Assembly (NCBI RefSeq): GCF_000002985.6 | Contig: NC_003283.11 | Location: 7,068,001-7,132,000, forward strand | Length of the DNA stretch: 64,000 nucleotides | DNA from: Caenorhabditis elegans | Lineage: Eukaryota; Nematoda; Chromadorea; Rhabditida; Rhabditidae | Direction: 5' to 3' | Shown: positions 50,897 to 61,706 of the stretch, in pieces | Layout of the letters: each line of letters opens with the position of its first letter | Numbering within the stretch: position 1 is the stretch's first letter | Position numbers and translations under genes: made by a program | The notes under the pieces: model-generated | What the model saw: only the letters and a program-made list of their open reading frames with translations | Database searches by the model: none | Told to the model about the DNA's origin: nothing

Positions 50897-51062
50897 GTTT
50901 ATTTTGTTGATTCGAAAAGTGAATTAGCAAAACTAAAACTAATTTGTAATTTCTAAGCCTAGGCGATCTGCCTACTGCTTTTTGATTTTTTTTTCTAAGA
51001 ATTTATGATTTATTGTCACACGAAAATCAGATAAACAATAGGACAGAAACCCAGTTGATTAG

Positions 51063-52268
51063 TCATTTTAATTGAATTTTCGTAGCAGTAATTCTGTAGC
51101 TTTTCTTCCGTTTTTGAAGTTTCCGTCTGATCTCCGAATTGTAGATCAACGTGATGACACCTTCGGCCGCGTGAATCGTACACCAAAGAAACATTGAGAA
51201 TAGAAAGGCAAAGTATTCATTTTCGAAGCTTCGAGGTGGGAAATAGAAAGCAATTATTTCAATTGACATGAAGAGTGTTTGACCGAACGTCTGAAAAAAA
51301 ATGAAAAGTGAATATGCTAGAAAAGTGGCAGGAACTGTCGAGTATTTGGACAATTCAAGACATAAAAACTACAGACCAAATTATTTCTAACAGTTCAGGT
51401 TTTAAATCCTTATAACTACGTAACTTACCTGTTTCAAAAAATAAGATTCTTGCAAACTGTAAGATCGAGAAACTTGGGTGCGAGCTTTCTGAAATGACTT
51501 TAGATCCTTAACCAAACTATTTCAACACTCACAAATTGTTTCAAAGTAATCACTTTAATCATGGTTATCACATGAAGTATTACATTCACAATCGATAGTA
51601 TAATATTTTTCCCTAAAATCGTTGTCCAGACAAACACATCACAATGATCGCTATCCGTAACCAGAAATGTCCAATGATCTTCATCAAAAGAGAACCGGCA
51701 GTCAATTATGAACAACCAGCAGTTAACAATTAAAAGTGATAAAGTAATAACTGAGAATATGATCACTCGAGTTGTTCTTGGATTGAAGACTGTGTTGTAA
51801 GAAAAAGGTTTGAAAACAGCGATGAATCTGTTAATCGATATCACGACATGAAATAAAGATGTAGTGTCATATGTAATAAGATAAATTGCACCGCATATTG
51901 TTGAGTTCATTTTTAAGAAATTAATGTCACTGAAAAAAGAGATAACTCGTCAAAATGAAGTTCAAAACTTTTAATTACTGATTTTGTCTTAGTCAAAAAG
52001 TTCAACGAATAAATCAACTTACAAAATGATCATAGGACTTGCAAACATTAGCTCAAAACTTGCCATTATTGCATATAGAGATGCAACCGTTGCCGTAAAA
52101 ATAGGAAAAGATCGGTGAAGGTTACGGTATTGGATAACAATTTTTACAATTAACCAATTTGTTATAAACCCGCATAGAGCTGGCTGTAATAAAAATATTA
52201 TAAATTAGCTTGAACTGTTAAAAACCTACTGGAATCAGAAATAAACCAATAAGCTGTTGTCGAAGCAT
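51063..52268 (-). CDS. Seven-transmembrane chemoreceptor, srx type, 294 aa
   Basis: Exons in transcript order: 52230-52268, 52023-52183, 51533-51929, 51429-51488, 51063-51290. The first exon encodes MLRQQLIGLFLIP, the same 13-codon design as the two genes upstream of it on this strand. Landmarks: FITNWLIVKIVI, VVISINRFIAVFKPFSY, a Cys pair in the TM4-5 loop (CRFSFDEDHW, DSDHCDVF), QESYFLKQ, TIHAAEGVITLIYNSEIRR and a basic tail. Compared with its neighbours two introns between TM3 and TM5 have been lost (exon 3 is 397 nt) and one extra small exon remains. No defect seen. Confidence 0.88.
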
Positions 52269-52716
52269 TGTATAATGTTTTCAAGTTTCACGAAGTAGAA
52301 TGACTAAGCAAGCAAACGAGAAAATATATTAATTAATATGTCCAAGTTTGTTCCTGATTTTTACGTTCCCATGGTCTAAACGAAAACACTGGCAAATCCT
52401 GTCACAAAGTAAGGAAGCAAAAACCAATGTTCAGTATGAAATTGACTGTGAATTCGGTAGCATTTCGTCATCTTTCTGTTGATAGGTGTACCGAGAATAT
52501 GCTTCAGAAAGCTGTACACAGTGCGACTGGACACTGACAATCCAAAAAATAATTGATAATGTCACTTACAATCTAAAAAAAATTTAAAAGGCTGATGTTC
52601 TAATGTAAAACTCAAACAATTCCTGAAAAAAAGTTGTCATACTTGGGCTAATTTTCAGAAACTTTTTTTCATCGATCTTTTTTATTGTCAGTACTTGAGA
52701 AATTCGTTTATTAAAA

Positions 52717-54495
52717 TTAATAAGTGTTGGATCTTTTGATAACTAACAAGACTGAATTCTTTCCCGATGAAAAGCTTTTTTTGTATTTTTGAATGATAGG
52801 TTTTTGTATTTCTATATTAAAAACAAGAGTTAAAATGCCATCCATTGCATGAATAGAAGACCAGTAGAACGTGCTCAACAAAAATCCGATCACATCATTG
52901 TGGACTATCATTGGGATGGTAAAATAAACAGGAATGTAGATAAAAAGGTAAATAGCTTGTCCAAACGACTGAAATTATTTTTATAGTTTGTAGTTCTTGA
53001 CAAAATAAAAGTAAAAATACCTGTTTCAAAAGATTTATTTCCTTTTTCTGAAACGTGAGTTGCCCTTGCAATCTTCTAATTTTTCTAACTTTCCAAATTG
53101 AAATGGTGTCAACCACAATATTGAACATGCATAAAATGAAGAATTTCCCAAAATCACCGTAAATTCCATAGTCAAAACATATGGGTACTTCCATATTAAA
53201 AGTGAAACCTAGTGAGACATCGGAAAAGTAATAACGACATGGATCTAAATATCGTTAAAATTGTGGTGAAAAAGATACCGCTTACAGATTTGAAAGAATA
53301 TTGTAAGAACAGTGGTTGAAAAAATAAAGGATATAAATATTACTAACTTGGTCCATTTTGAGCTGGAATCTTCAATTATTCGATTGTTTGAATTTTCGGG
53401 AACTCCGCTCAATAAACAGACAGTCATTATGTTCATATTTTGGGAAATTTCAAATGAATTTACCGTATTTCTTCTATTAATATGGCTGCAATACTATTTT
53501 TCGATGGCCTTCCCGCTTGCAATACTAATAGGGAGTGCAAGACTATAAGGGAGTGCAATACTAATTTTCAGAATATTTTTCTGACTTTGAGCTTACTAGT
53601 TTTTTTTATGAAAAAGCTCGAATCTTATGTAAAAATTCAGAAAATTTGATTTTAATTGTAACATATAAGTTCAAAAACTTCAATCTCGTAGAAATGTTGT
53701 GAAAAACTGTTGCAAAATAGGCAAATTTTTTCGTTGAAATCCTGAAATTAGCGAGATGGGTTTGCAATAAAAAAAGTAAACGCAAGACTATTAGGGATTG
53801 CAAGACTAATAGGGAGTGCCATACTAATTTTCGGAAGGTCTCCGAGGGGCAATACTAATAGGGAGTGCAAGTCTAATAGGGAGGCCATATTAATAGAAGA
53901 TATACGGTAGATTTATTATAGGTGAACCCAAAGTTATCAAGTCAAACGGGGTTCTATCAACTTTTGTGCAAAATAGCTTGTGAGCTTAAATCAGACCTGT
54001 GTGATTCAATTTTCCCTTTTCATTATTAAAAAGTACCTGAAAACATTTTTATACAAAATTGGATAAAATACTGCAAAGAATCGATTTACAGTAATCAATG
54101 CATGGGCCTGCATTGCTCCGTCATAACAAATCAATATTACAAATCCAATAAGATGAGAATTATTTTTCATAAAACTTAAATCTCTGAAATTTTGAAATTA
54201 TAAGAAGTATCAGCATATCAACTTTCAAAACTATCATGGGAATCACATAAATCGTATATATAATTGAAAAGAGTCCGTTAAAAACCGCCTGATTTCCGGT
54301 GAGCAATGAAAAAGCATGATGGAGAGAGCGATTGGTTGATATTGAGAATAATATTAGAAGATTTGAAACTATTCCAATTACTGCTATCTGCATTTTTACA
54401 TTTTTTGAAAGTTTTAGATTCCAAGAATATAACGTTTTGTGGAAATAATTACTTACTGGAATCAGAGTCAAGCCCATCCATTGTAAAAGCATCAT
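52717..54495 (-). pseudogene. Full-length srx-type receptor with a broken splice donor
   Basis: Exons in transcript order: 54457-54495, 54227-54387, 54037-54183, 53286-53362, 53021-53244, 52717-52968. The lengths of the first four (39, 161, 147, 77) equal those of the intact gene at 61707-63074 and the frame stays open for 299 codons. The donor after exon 2 reads TTTT|GAAAGT where paralogues have TT|GTAAGT, so the conserved GT is GA. Retention of that intron reaches a stop soon after exon 3 begins. The nearest GT alternative (AAA|GTTGAT) also leads to a stop. Landmarks such as VNRFFAVFYPILY and HAMDGILTLVFNIEIQ are intact. It may be a very young pseudogene or a strain-specific allele. Confidence 0.75.
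53461..53909. mobile_element. MITE-like element in an srx intron
   Basis: Terminal inverted repeats of about 26 bp: the left starts TACCGTATTTCTTCTATTAA, the right ends AATAGAAGATATACGGTA. The interior contains several copies of CAATACTAATAGGGAGTG and relatives in both halves. No coding frame. It accounts for most of the 674-nt intron between exons 3 and 4 of the surrounding receptor gene. Confidence 0.8.
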
Positions 54496-55657
54496 TTGTG
54501 GTTTCAAAATAAATTTTAATGTTTTTGTTAACACAAAGAAAATGTAAGTTAAAACAACAAAGTCTTAGCCATAAAATAGAACATGTCAGTTTGAGTTGTA
54601 AATTGGAAAAAAAAATCTGAGCCATTCTGACTAATAAGGAAAATTGAGGTTAGTTCTTGGAAAAAGAATTGAAAAAAAACAAAGCGTGATAGTTTCAATT
54701 TGAGAAACGATTGAACATATACGGGAACAGTTTAAAAAAATGACTTGAGATATGTCGGTCATAATTCATAATTGTAGTGAAATGAAAATTAGAACATTTT
54801 TTCAGAAAACTTTTTCTTGATACTTCAACTAGTTTCGGAGCTAAAAAGTTATACAAAATTTATTGCTTCGATAGATCTTTGGATTACAGAAGTGGCAAAA
54901 AAACCAGAACAAATAAGCTTTGATTTTGTTGTACATATATGTATACACAGTTGATTTTCCGTTGGTTTCATATTGGTTGCCACCCACATTGACCACACAT
55001 TTCGCCAACAGCGAAGCGCTGTGTATATATTGAGGCTTGTTTGCGAGTATATATTCTCTTGATCTCGCACTAACAGCGTTTTTTTTTTGTTAGAACTCTC
55101 AATTAGCTCAGGGGGTGGTGGGCACAATAGAAATTGGATGCACTGCATACAGTTTCAACCTTTATTCATAAAGACAATACTTCTTTCCTCGCAGTTAAAT
55201 TCCGCACCTGCAAACACGTTTTATTTATTTTTTTTTCCTATTTATTTAAACGCAAGTCACTATGTTCTTCTTTTTTATACGTTTTGTCAATATTGCGTAG
55301 TAGCTTGTACACCAGCAATTTTTTTTGAATTTTGAAAAAAACATCGTAATTCTTGTTGTTTTTTGGTTTAGGAAAAATAAGTTTCAAACTAAAAATAAAA
55401 TTAACTTTTCAATAATCATGTGCCATTACAGAGGTAACCAATTGAAACTATTCGTGTAGCAGTTAACAAAAATTATAGCAACATATTTTGCCATTCACCA
55501 AACCTTGTAAATTTAAAAACATATATCTTACCGTTTTATGTTCACTGAATATATCTTAATGACACCCTTAACACAAATTCCATATTTTGAAATTGGATCT
55601 TTTAACAGTGGAGTGTTTTTTTTTAAACTTGGCTAACTTTCAAATAATTTAGGTTCC
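54496..55657. promoter_or_regulatory. Divergent spacer between an srx gene and the chitinase gene
   Basis: About 1.2 kb with no exon chain. Both flanking start codons point away from it, so it should hold both promoters. There is a poly-T run at 55080-55090. Nothing more specific was recognised. Confidence 0.45.
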
Positions 55658-58600
55658 ATGAATATTGTTTTGTTTCTACTATTGTTTCCTCTTGTATCCA
55701 CCAAAAGGTACTGTACAACATGGCATACAATTAAATCTGGAGATACTTGTTGGAAAATTGCCTCGGAAGCTTCAATTAGTGTGCAGGAACTAGAAGGGTT
55801 AAATTCAAAAAAGAGTTGTGCCAATTTGGCAGTTGGTGATAAGTAAGAAATTTTTCTTACTGTCATTTTTCTATTGAAAAAAAAAACTTAGGATGTGTCT
55901 AGCTGTATCAGAAGTAAAACCGAGGTGCGGAAAGAAGCAAACAGTTAAAGCAGGCGACACCTGTTACGTCATAAGGTCGTCTTTAGGATTGTCAGAACAA
56001 GAATTCACCGAAATGAACGAAGAGTTGGATTGCAACAGATTGGCAGTGGGAAATGAAATCTGTGTGTCAATTGGAACAGACCTTGACCCAGATGTGAATT
56101 ATTACACCACAACCCTACCAACCCTACCAACAACTACCAGAGCAAAATGTTTGAAAAAAATACATGTGAAAGAAGGCGACACTTGTTATACAATATGGAC
56201 ATCTCAACACTTGACTGAAAAGCAGTTCATGGACATGAATGAAGAATTGAATTGTGGAATGTTGGAAATTGGAAATGAAGTTTGTGTTGATGGTGGATTA
56301 ATAGATGTAGAGAACGGCAATGCACCGCTTCCAATGATTGAAAGTGAGTTCACCGCGGTTTTCTAAAATATTTCAAAATTTAAGCGCCTGAGATATGCTC
56401 TGAATACGCGACCGTAACTCCGGGAAGTTCCTGTTATACGATATCTGCAAGTTATGGATTGAATCTGGCTGAACTTCAAACAACGTATAACTGCGACGCT
56501 CTACAAGTTGGTTCCATAAAGTTTTCTCATCTAAAGTCGTTTTTTTCAGGTGGACGACACGATTTGTGTCTCGAAAAAATTCAGTTGTCAGCATCGCATA
56601 GAAATTTTGAATGGGGACACATGTGGATTCCTTGAGAACGCTTTTCAGACAAATAACACTGAAATGGAAATCGCAAATGAAGGTGTGAAATGTGATAACC
56701 TTCCGATTGGAAGAATGATGTGTGTATGGTCGGCTGATGATAGGAAGCTTCCGAATATGACTTGCACCGAGTGGAAAACTATCACTGATGACTCTTCTGA
56801 CTGCTACAGTGAAGCTAAGAAGTTATCAATTACCATTGATTTGTTCAAGTTCTTGAATCCAAGGGTGAATTGTGTCAATCGACAGAAAATCTTGAGAGGC
56901 TCAAGAATCTGTATAAAGTCTCAATCTACAAAACCATGTACATATTTCCAAATGGTCAATCAGTTCCAGTCTTGCGAGGACATCATGCAACGCAGTCAGA
57001 TTAGTATGAGAAAGTTATTAGAGTTGAATCCAACATTCCGATGTGATAAAATGGCAAAATATGAACAGGTGACCGAAAACTTGTAGGCGTTCGTGGAAGT
57101 TAAATGTTTTCAGATTTGCCTTGGAATCGGTCCTTTCAGACAAGAACAATGCATTTCTTCACGACGAGTCACTCCTGAAAATGATAATTGTGACAAAATA
57201 ATGAGACCTACTGGGTTAAGTCGAGAACAAATTGAAGCTCTAAACCCGGAAGTAAATTGTTGGGAATCTTTTGAATGGGGAACCTTGATATGTACAGCGA
57301 GTTTGGGAGTGGACACGAAAAATGCTCAGAATTTGGTGGTGACAAGTTTAAAAGATGTTAGTCCAGAACTTGCAAGAAAGGTTAGGTTTTTCAATGTTTT
57401 ACTACGAGTTACCTGAAGTTTTTAGTATGATATTTACACCTCCAATCCAACCGAGGCAGCGGAAAACGATATGAATGAACAGTTGGTTCGTGACCTGCAA
57501 AATCCGAATGTCAATTCAAAACTCAAAGAACTTTATAAATCGGATGAGAGAATAAGAAAAATTCTAGATAGTCAACATCCACTACCAAGGCAATCATATT
57601 GTGACGAAATTCAAAAAACCACAATGGGGTGAGAATCAAGGCTGTGCGGCTGGTAAAAAAATTCGGCTGTCGGCTGACGCCGACAGCCGAATCACTTTTT
57701 TTTTTCGGCTCACGCCGACAGCCGAAACGAGCCCAATTTTTCGGCTGTCGGCTGACGCCGACAGCCGACAGCCGCACAGCCCTGGTGAGAATCTAAATAC
57801 ATATGTATGGATAACCAAAACGTTTACCATTGCAGCTACAACATCAAAAGCTGCTACTGTGGAAATGAAGAACTTTTGATATATTGCCAAGTCTTGGTTT
57901 CGAATTTCATGACTGAAGGAGAAGATTTCAATGAAGAATCACAAAATGTGACTACACTGCGAGCATTTAGGTTAAGAGTGTTGTAAAGATTGTATCAAAA
58001 AATGAACTATGTTTCAGATCAAAACGAGGTGTAGGCTGTAATTTCAATCACCCCTTTTCCGGAGAGGATAGTCTTGAATATTTCACAAAAATTCATGGAG
58101 GATGTTTCGGAGGCGGTTGCTCATTTCCGGTTGGCTTTCTAGAAATCAGCATTGACGCAGACATTTGCGCACCTCTAATCAGTTTTGGCATTGACTCACT
58201 GAGTTACTGCACGAAGGATGGCAACGATTGCAATCAAGTGGACAAGGGAGATGCCCCCGGTCTTAAATTTCTCACCGAGAGAAAAGTTGGTGGTAAATTC
58301 AGTCTATGTGCAATTGGTTCGAAGTTGGTTAAAATATTGTCAAAAGGTGGAGTGAGCCTGTGTTGGGACATCGTGGCCACCGACTATTATGGTTTCGTCG
58401 GAAAACTGAGCATATCTTCGGATCTTAACTTAATTGCTTTTGATGTAAGAATTTTAAAAGATAGTTTCTCTATTAAAATTGTTTTTCAGCTGGAAGGTGG
58501 GGCGGTGATGAAAGTTCACGGTCTTGCATTCCCAGAAATTTGTGATCGTGTAGACTTTGAGTGCGAGGACTATTGCATATGGAAAAATAAAAATTGGGAA

Positions 58601-60890
58601 AATGGGAAAGCATACGGATTTTTTAATTTCCGTCTTCTCAAAGTATTTGGATTCGAAGGTATCAAAATATTCAGCGAAACATTTGATGCTCCAAAACGTG
58701 TTGGATGTGATGCTGGAAAAGAGGCTGCGGTGGTGATAAGAAATGAGAGAACTTGTAGAGATGATCAAGATAGAGATGTTGAGAGAAGATGTTGGAGTGG
58801 TGATGATATGGTGAGTATTCTTATCACAGTATGTCTATTAATTATTTGTTACAGATGAATTGGGAGTTTCTTCAATTGGAGTGGGGATTTGCTTTCAAGC
58901 CGAAGCCATTTGGAGGAACTCTTTTTGTTTGCGAATTTATTGATAGACATGAACAGAAGATTGGATTTGACGTGTATGGCGGTAAATCAAAAAACAAAGG
59001 GAAAAATACTTTCTACTATGCTGTAAGAAATGATGGTATCTATTTTGGAACTGAAAAGTACAAAGAGGATCAACTAATGGGATCTTGGGACAATGTCTGT
59101 GAGGAAGACAAAGAATCAGAAGATGATAGCTCGACAGCAGATTCTGCAGAACCGACCGGATCGAGCTCAGTGCCAGCAGCTTCCTGTGGCAAACGAATTG
59201 TTGGGTACTATACAGGATGGGGAGAACGTGAAATCACTGAAAACCAACTCAAGAAATTAACTCACGTTATTTTCGCATTTGTCGCAATGTATGCTGACGG
59301 AAGTGTGAAGTTTGGACCTGTAAGTGCAGATGATCCAGGGCCACAAGCAGGGAAAAAGGCAGAGAGAAGATTTGTGGATATGAAAAAGAAAGCGAGAGCT
59401 GTAAATTCTGGAGTTCGAGTTCTTTTTGCCGTTGGTGGCTGGGATAACTCTCAGTACTTCTCTTCTGTTGCTGCAGATTCCGGGAAGAGAAGGTGAGTTT
59501 TCTTCCCGAAACACAGTTTCAAAATTTCTGAAAATCTATTTTTGTTTAATTTCAGGAACTTTGTTGATTCCGTGGCGTCATTCATAGAACACCACAAAAT
59601 TGATGGCGTTGACCTCGACTGGGAATATCCAGAAATGAAAGGTGGAGACAAACAAAATCATGTCACGTTAATCCGAGAACTGCGAGAACGGTTCAATGGA
59701 ATGGCATCAAGAAATAATAGAAAAGATCCATACTTGATTACATTAGCATCTGCAGCCGGAGAATGGAATCTTCGAGAAGGATATGATCTGAAAGGAATTT
59801 TGAATTATGCTGACTTCATAAATGTGATGACGTATGATTACTATGGAGCTTGGGAATCGAAATGGGGTGCATATACAGGAACACCTGCTCCATTGTATTT
59901 TGGAAGTTTGAAAGGATTTTCTGGAAAACTGAACGCCGACTTCTCAATGAAGTTTTATGCTTGTAATACGAAGAAACCAAGTCAATTAACTATGGGAGTA
60001 CCCTTCTACGGGAGATACTGGAAGAATGTTCTTGAACCAATTGATGCGTCAGATAATATGTGGAGAACTGCTGCACCACAGAATGGAAAATACGAAGGTG
60101 GATATGTTGGATGGAGAAATCTAGAAAAAGAAGGATGGAATAAAGGATCAGCTACATGGCATAAAAAAACTAAAACTCCATATATCATGAATAATGGTGC
60201 TCGAATGTTCTTGGGATTTGAAAATGAAAGGAGTTTGAAAGAAAAAATGGATTACGCCACGAATCGAAATCTTGGAGGCCTCATGATCTGGGCACTGGAT
60301 CTTGACGACGACGCTGACACTCTTCTGAATTTGGTATCTTCTGCCGGGTTATGCTCTGGAGGGAGTGGTGATAAAATAACATATAAATGTGTTCCGATTG
60401 ATGACGTCAGATGGTGGACTCCTGAGAATTCAGACGAAAACAGGCAAGGACAATGTGGAAAATCAGCTCCATTGATAAATGGATTCTACCCTGTTTGTGA
60501 TCCAGATGATCCAGGGTTTTCTTGTTGCGGAGCAGCTGGGTACTGCGGAAGCGAAGAGGAATACTGTGAATGTAAAGGTTGTGTGAATTATCGGAAAGAC
60601 CCAGATTTGATTGTCAAGGAGCCTGTAAAACCATCGAGAGAAATTCAATGGTACACACAAGATGCTCCAGATGGAAAGAGGGGAAGATGCGGAAAAGATA
60701 TTGAAAAAATCAATGGAAAGGTAAATTTATTGTTTCATATTCTAAAAACCAGATTTTCATTTTCCAGATGCCAATTTGCAATCCCGATGATGATACTAAA
60801 TATTGCTGCTCCAATGGTGGATATTGCGGGATCGGAGACGAGTATTGCAAGTGTGATGGTTGTGTTAATTACAGAACTACAAATGGCTGA
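55658..60890 (+). CDS. Secreted LysM/GH18 chitinase-like protein with hevein-type modules, 1,518 aa
   Basis: Exons: 55658-55842, 55892-56343, 56385-56506, 56550-57068, 57114-57380, 57426-57628, 57836-57970, 58018-58444, 58490-58810, 58855-59492, 59556-60720, 60768-60890; total 1,519 codons, frame-consistent. A signal peptide covers residues 1-16. Next come eight LysM-like modules (KSGDTCWKIA, KAGDTCYVI, KEGDTCYTI, TPGSSCYTI, LNGDTCGFL, then three weaker), to about residue 550. A Cys-rich region (about 580-980) is unrecognised. GH18 runs about 988-1350, with IVGYYTGWG, the intact active site DGVDLDWEYP near 1106-1115 and GGLMIWALDLDDD. Two hevein-like chitin-binding modules follow (CCGAAGYCGSEEEYC; CCSNGGYCGIGDEYC). 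Expected activity is chitin hydrolysis outside the cell. The architecture resembles fungal subgroup-C chitinases. I recall this as T01C4.1; no symbol assigned. Confidence 0.93.
57638..57783. mobile_element. Foldback insertion with flanking direct repeats in a chitinase intron
   Basis: The ends are inverted (AGGCTGTGCGGCTG and CAGCCGCACAGCCCT). The interior repeats TCGGCTGTCGGCTGACGCCG and its inverse several times. The 10-bp GGTGAGAATC occurs immediately outside both ends (57628-57637 and 57784-57793), as expected of a target-site duplication. The left copy is the splice donor of the exon ending at 57628, so the insertion duplicated the donor. Confidence 0.85.
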
Positions 60891-61328
60891 TATACAAACA
60901 ATGAGTTATTGCTCTGGGAAACAAAATTTCGAAATATTTTGAAAATAAATTGTGTTAATTAGTGTTAGTATTGCAATTTGAAGCAAACCACTCAGCACTG
61001 TAACAGAAATATCATATAATTTAAGCTATTTTTACGCTCTTTGTATTTATTGGACACTCACATACAATTTTTTATTGAAAAATACAAGGATATAGAGAAA
61101 TTGCATGATTTGATCAAACAGTATGTAAAAGCGGCACATAAGTCTTCAGAAATTCGGAAAACGTTCAAAGATAAAAGTGAAGACAATATCTAGCATTCGG
61201 AACAATTGCACCAAGGGCCTGAAACAATTTTATTACATCAATAATGTTTTGACAGAAAACTTACATTGCGAATGCCTTTCCAGTAGCGTTCGCCGCAAAC
61301 TTCAATAATTTCCATCTTTGCGCAGTTT

Positions 61329-61593
61329 TATCAAATGGAGCTGATTTTCCACATTGTCCTTGTCTGTTTTCGTCTGAATTCTCAGGAGTCCACCATCTGA
61401 CGTCATCAATCGGAACACATTTATATGTTATTTTATCACCACTCCCTCCAGAGCATAACCCGGCAGAAGATACCAAATTCAGAAGAGTGTCAGCGTCGTC
61501 GTCAAGATCCAGTGCCCAGATCATGAGGCCTCTAAGATTTCGATTCGTGGCGTAATCCATTTTTTCTTTCAAACTCCTTTCATTTTCAAATCC
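61329..61593 (-). pseudogene. Inverted partial copy of the chitinase gene
   Basis: Minus-strand copy of 60217-60481, covering the end of the GH18 domain and the linker (NERSLKEKMDYATNRN, GGSGDKITYKCVPIDD). Only one or two base differences are visible by eye, such as NLGG in the parent and NLRG in the copy. The copy ends where the first hevein module would begin and has no start, signal or active site. A GTAGGCTAGGTAGG microsatellite abuts one end (61600-61626). Confidence 0.9.
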
Positions 61594-61706
61594 CCGCTGG
61601 GTAGGCTAGGTAGGATAGGTAGGCTAAAACATGAACGTAGAGTAAAGTAATGCTTAATGTGTTTATCAAAGCAACATAATTAAACATATAGATTTTCTGA
61701 AAATTT

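Noticed and set aside
54160-54534. Start of the third srx gene at the upstream ATG at 54534 (MLTKTLKFI...)
   Set aside because: The 13-codon first exon from 54495 matches the paralogues exactly in length and phase. The longer start has no counterpart.
56506-56525. Donor at ATAAA|GTTTTC for chitinase exon 3
   Set aside because: It would break the frame. The donor CAA|GTTGGT keeps phase 0 and aligns the LysM end (CDALQVDDTICVS) with the other modules.
61261-61572. Independent 103-codon gene on the minus strand
   Set aside because: It is almost entirely an inverted copy of a piece of the chitinase gene, without start context, signal peptide or active site.
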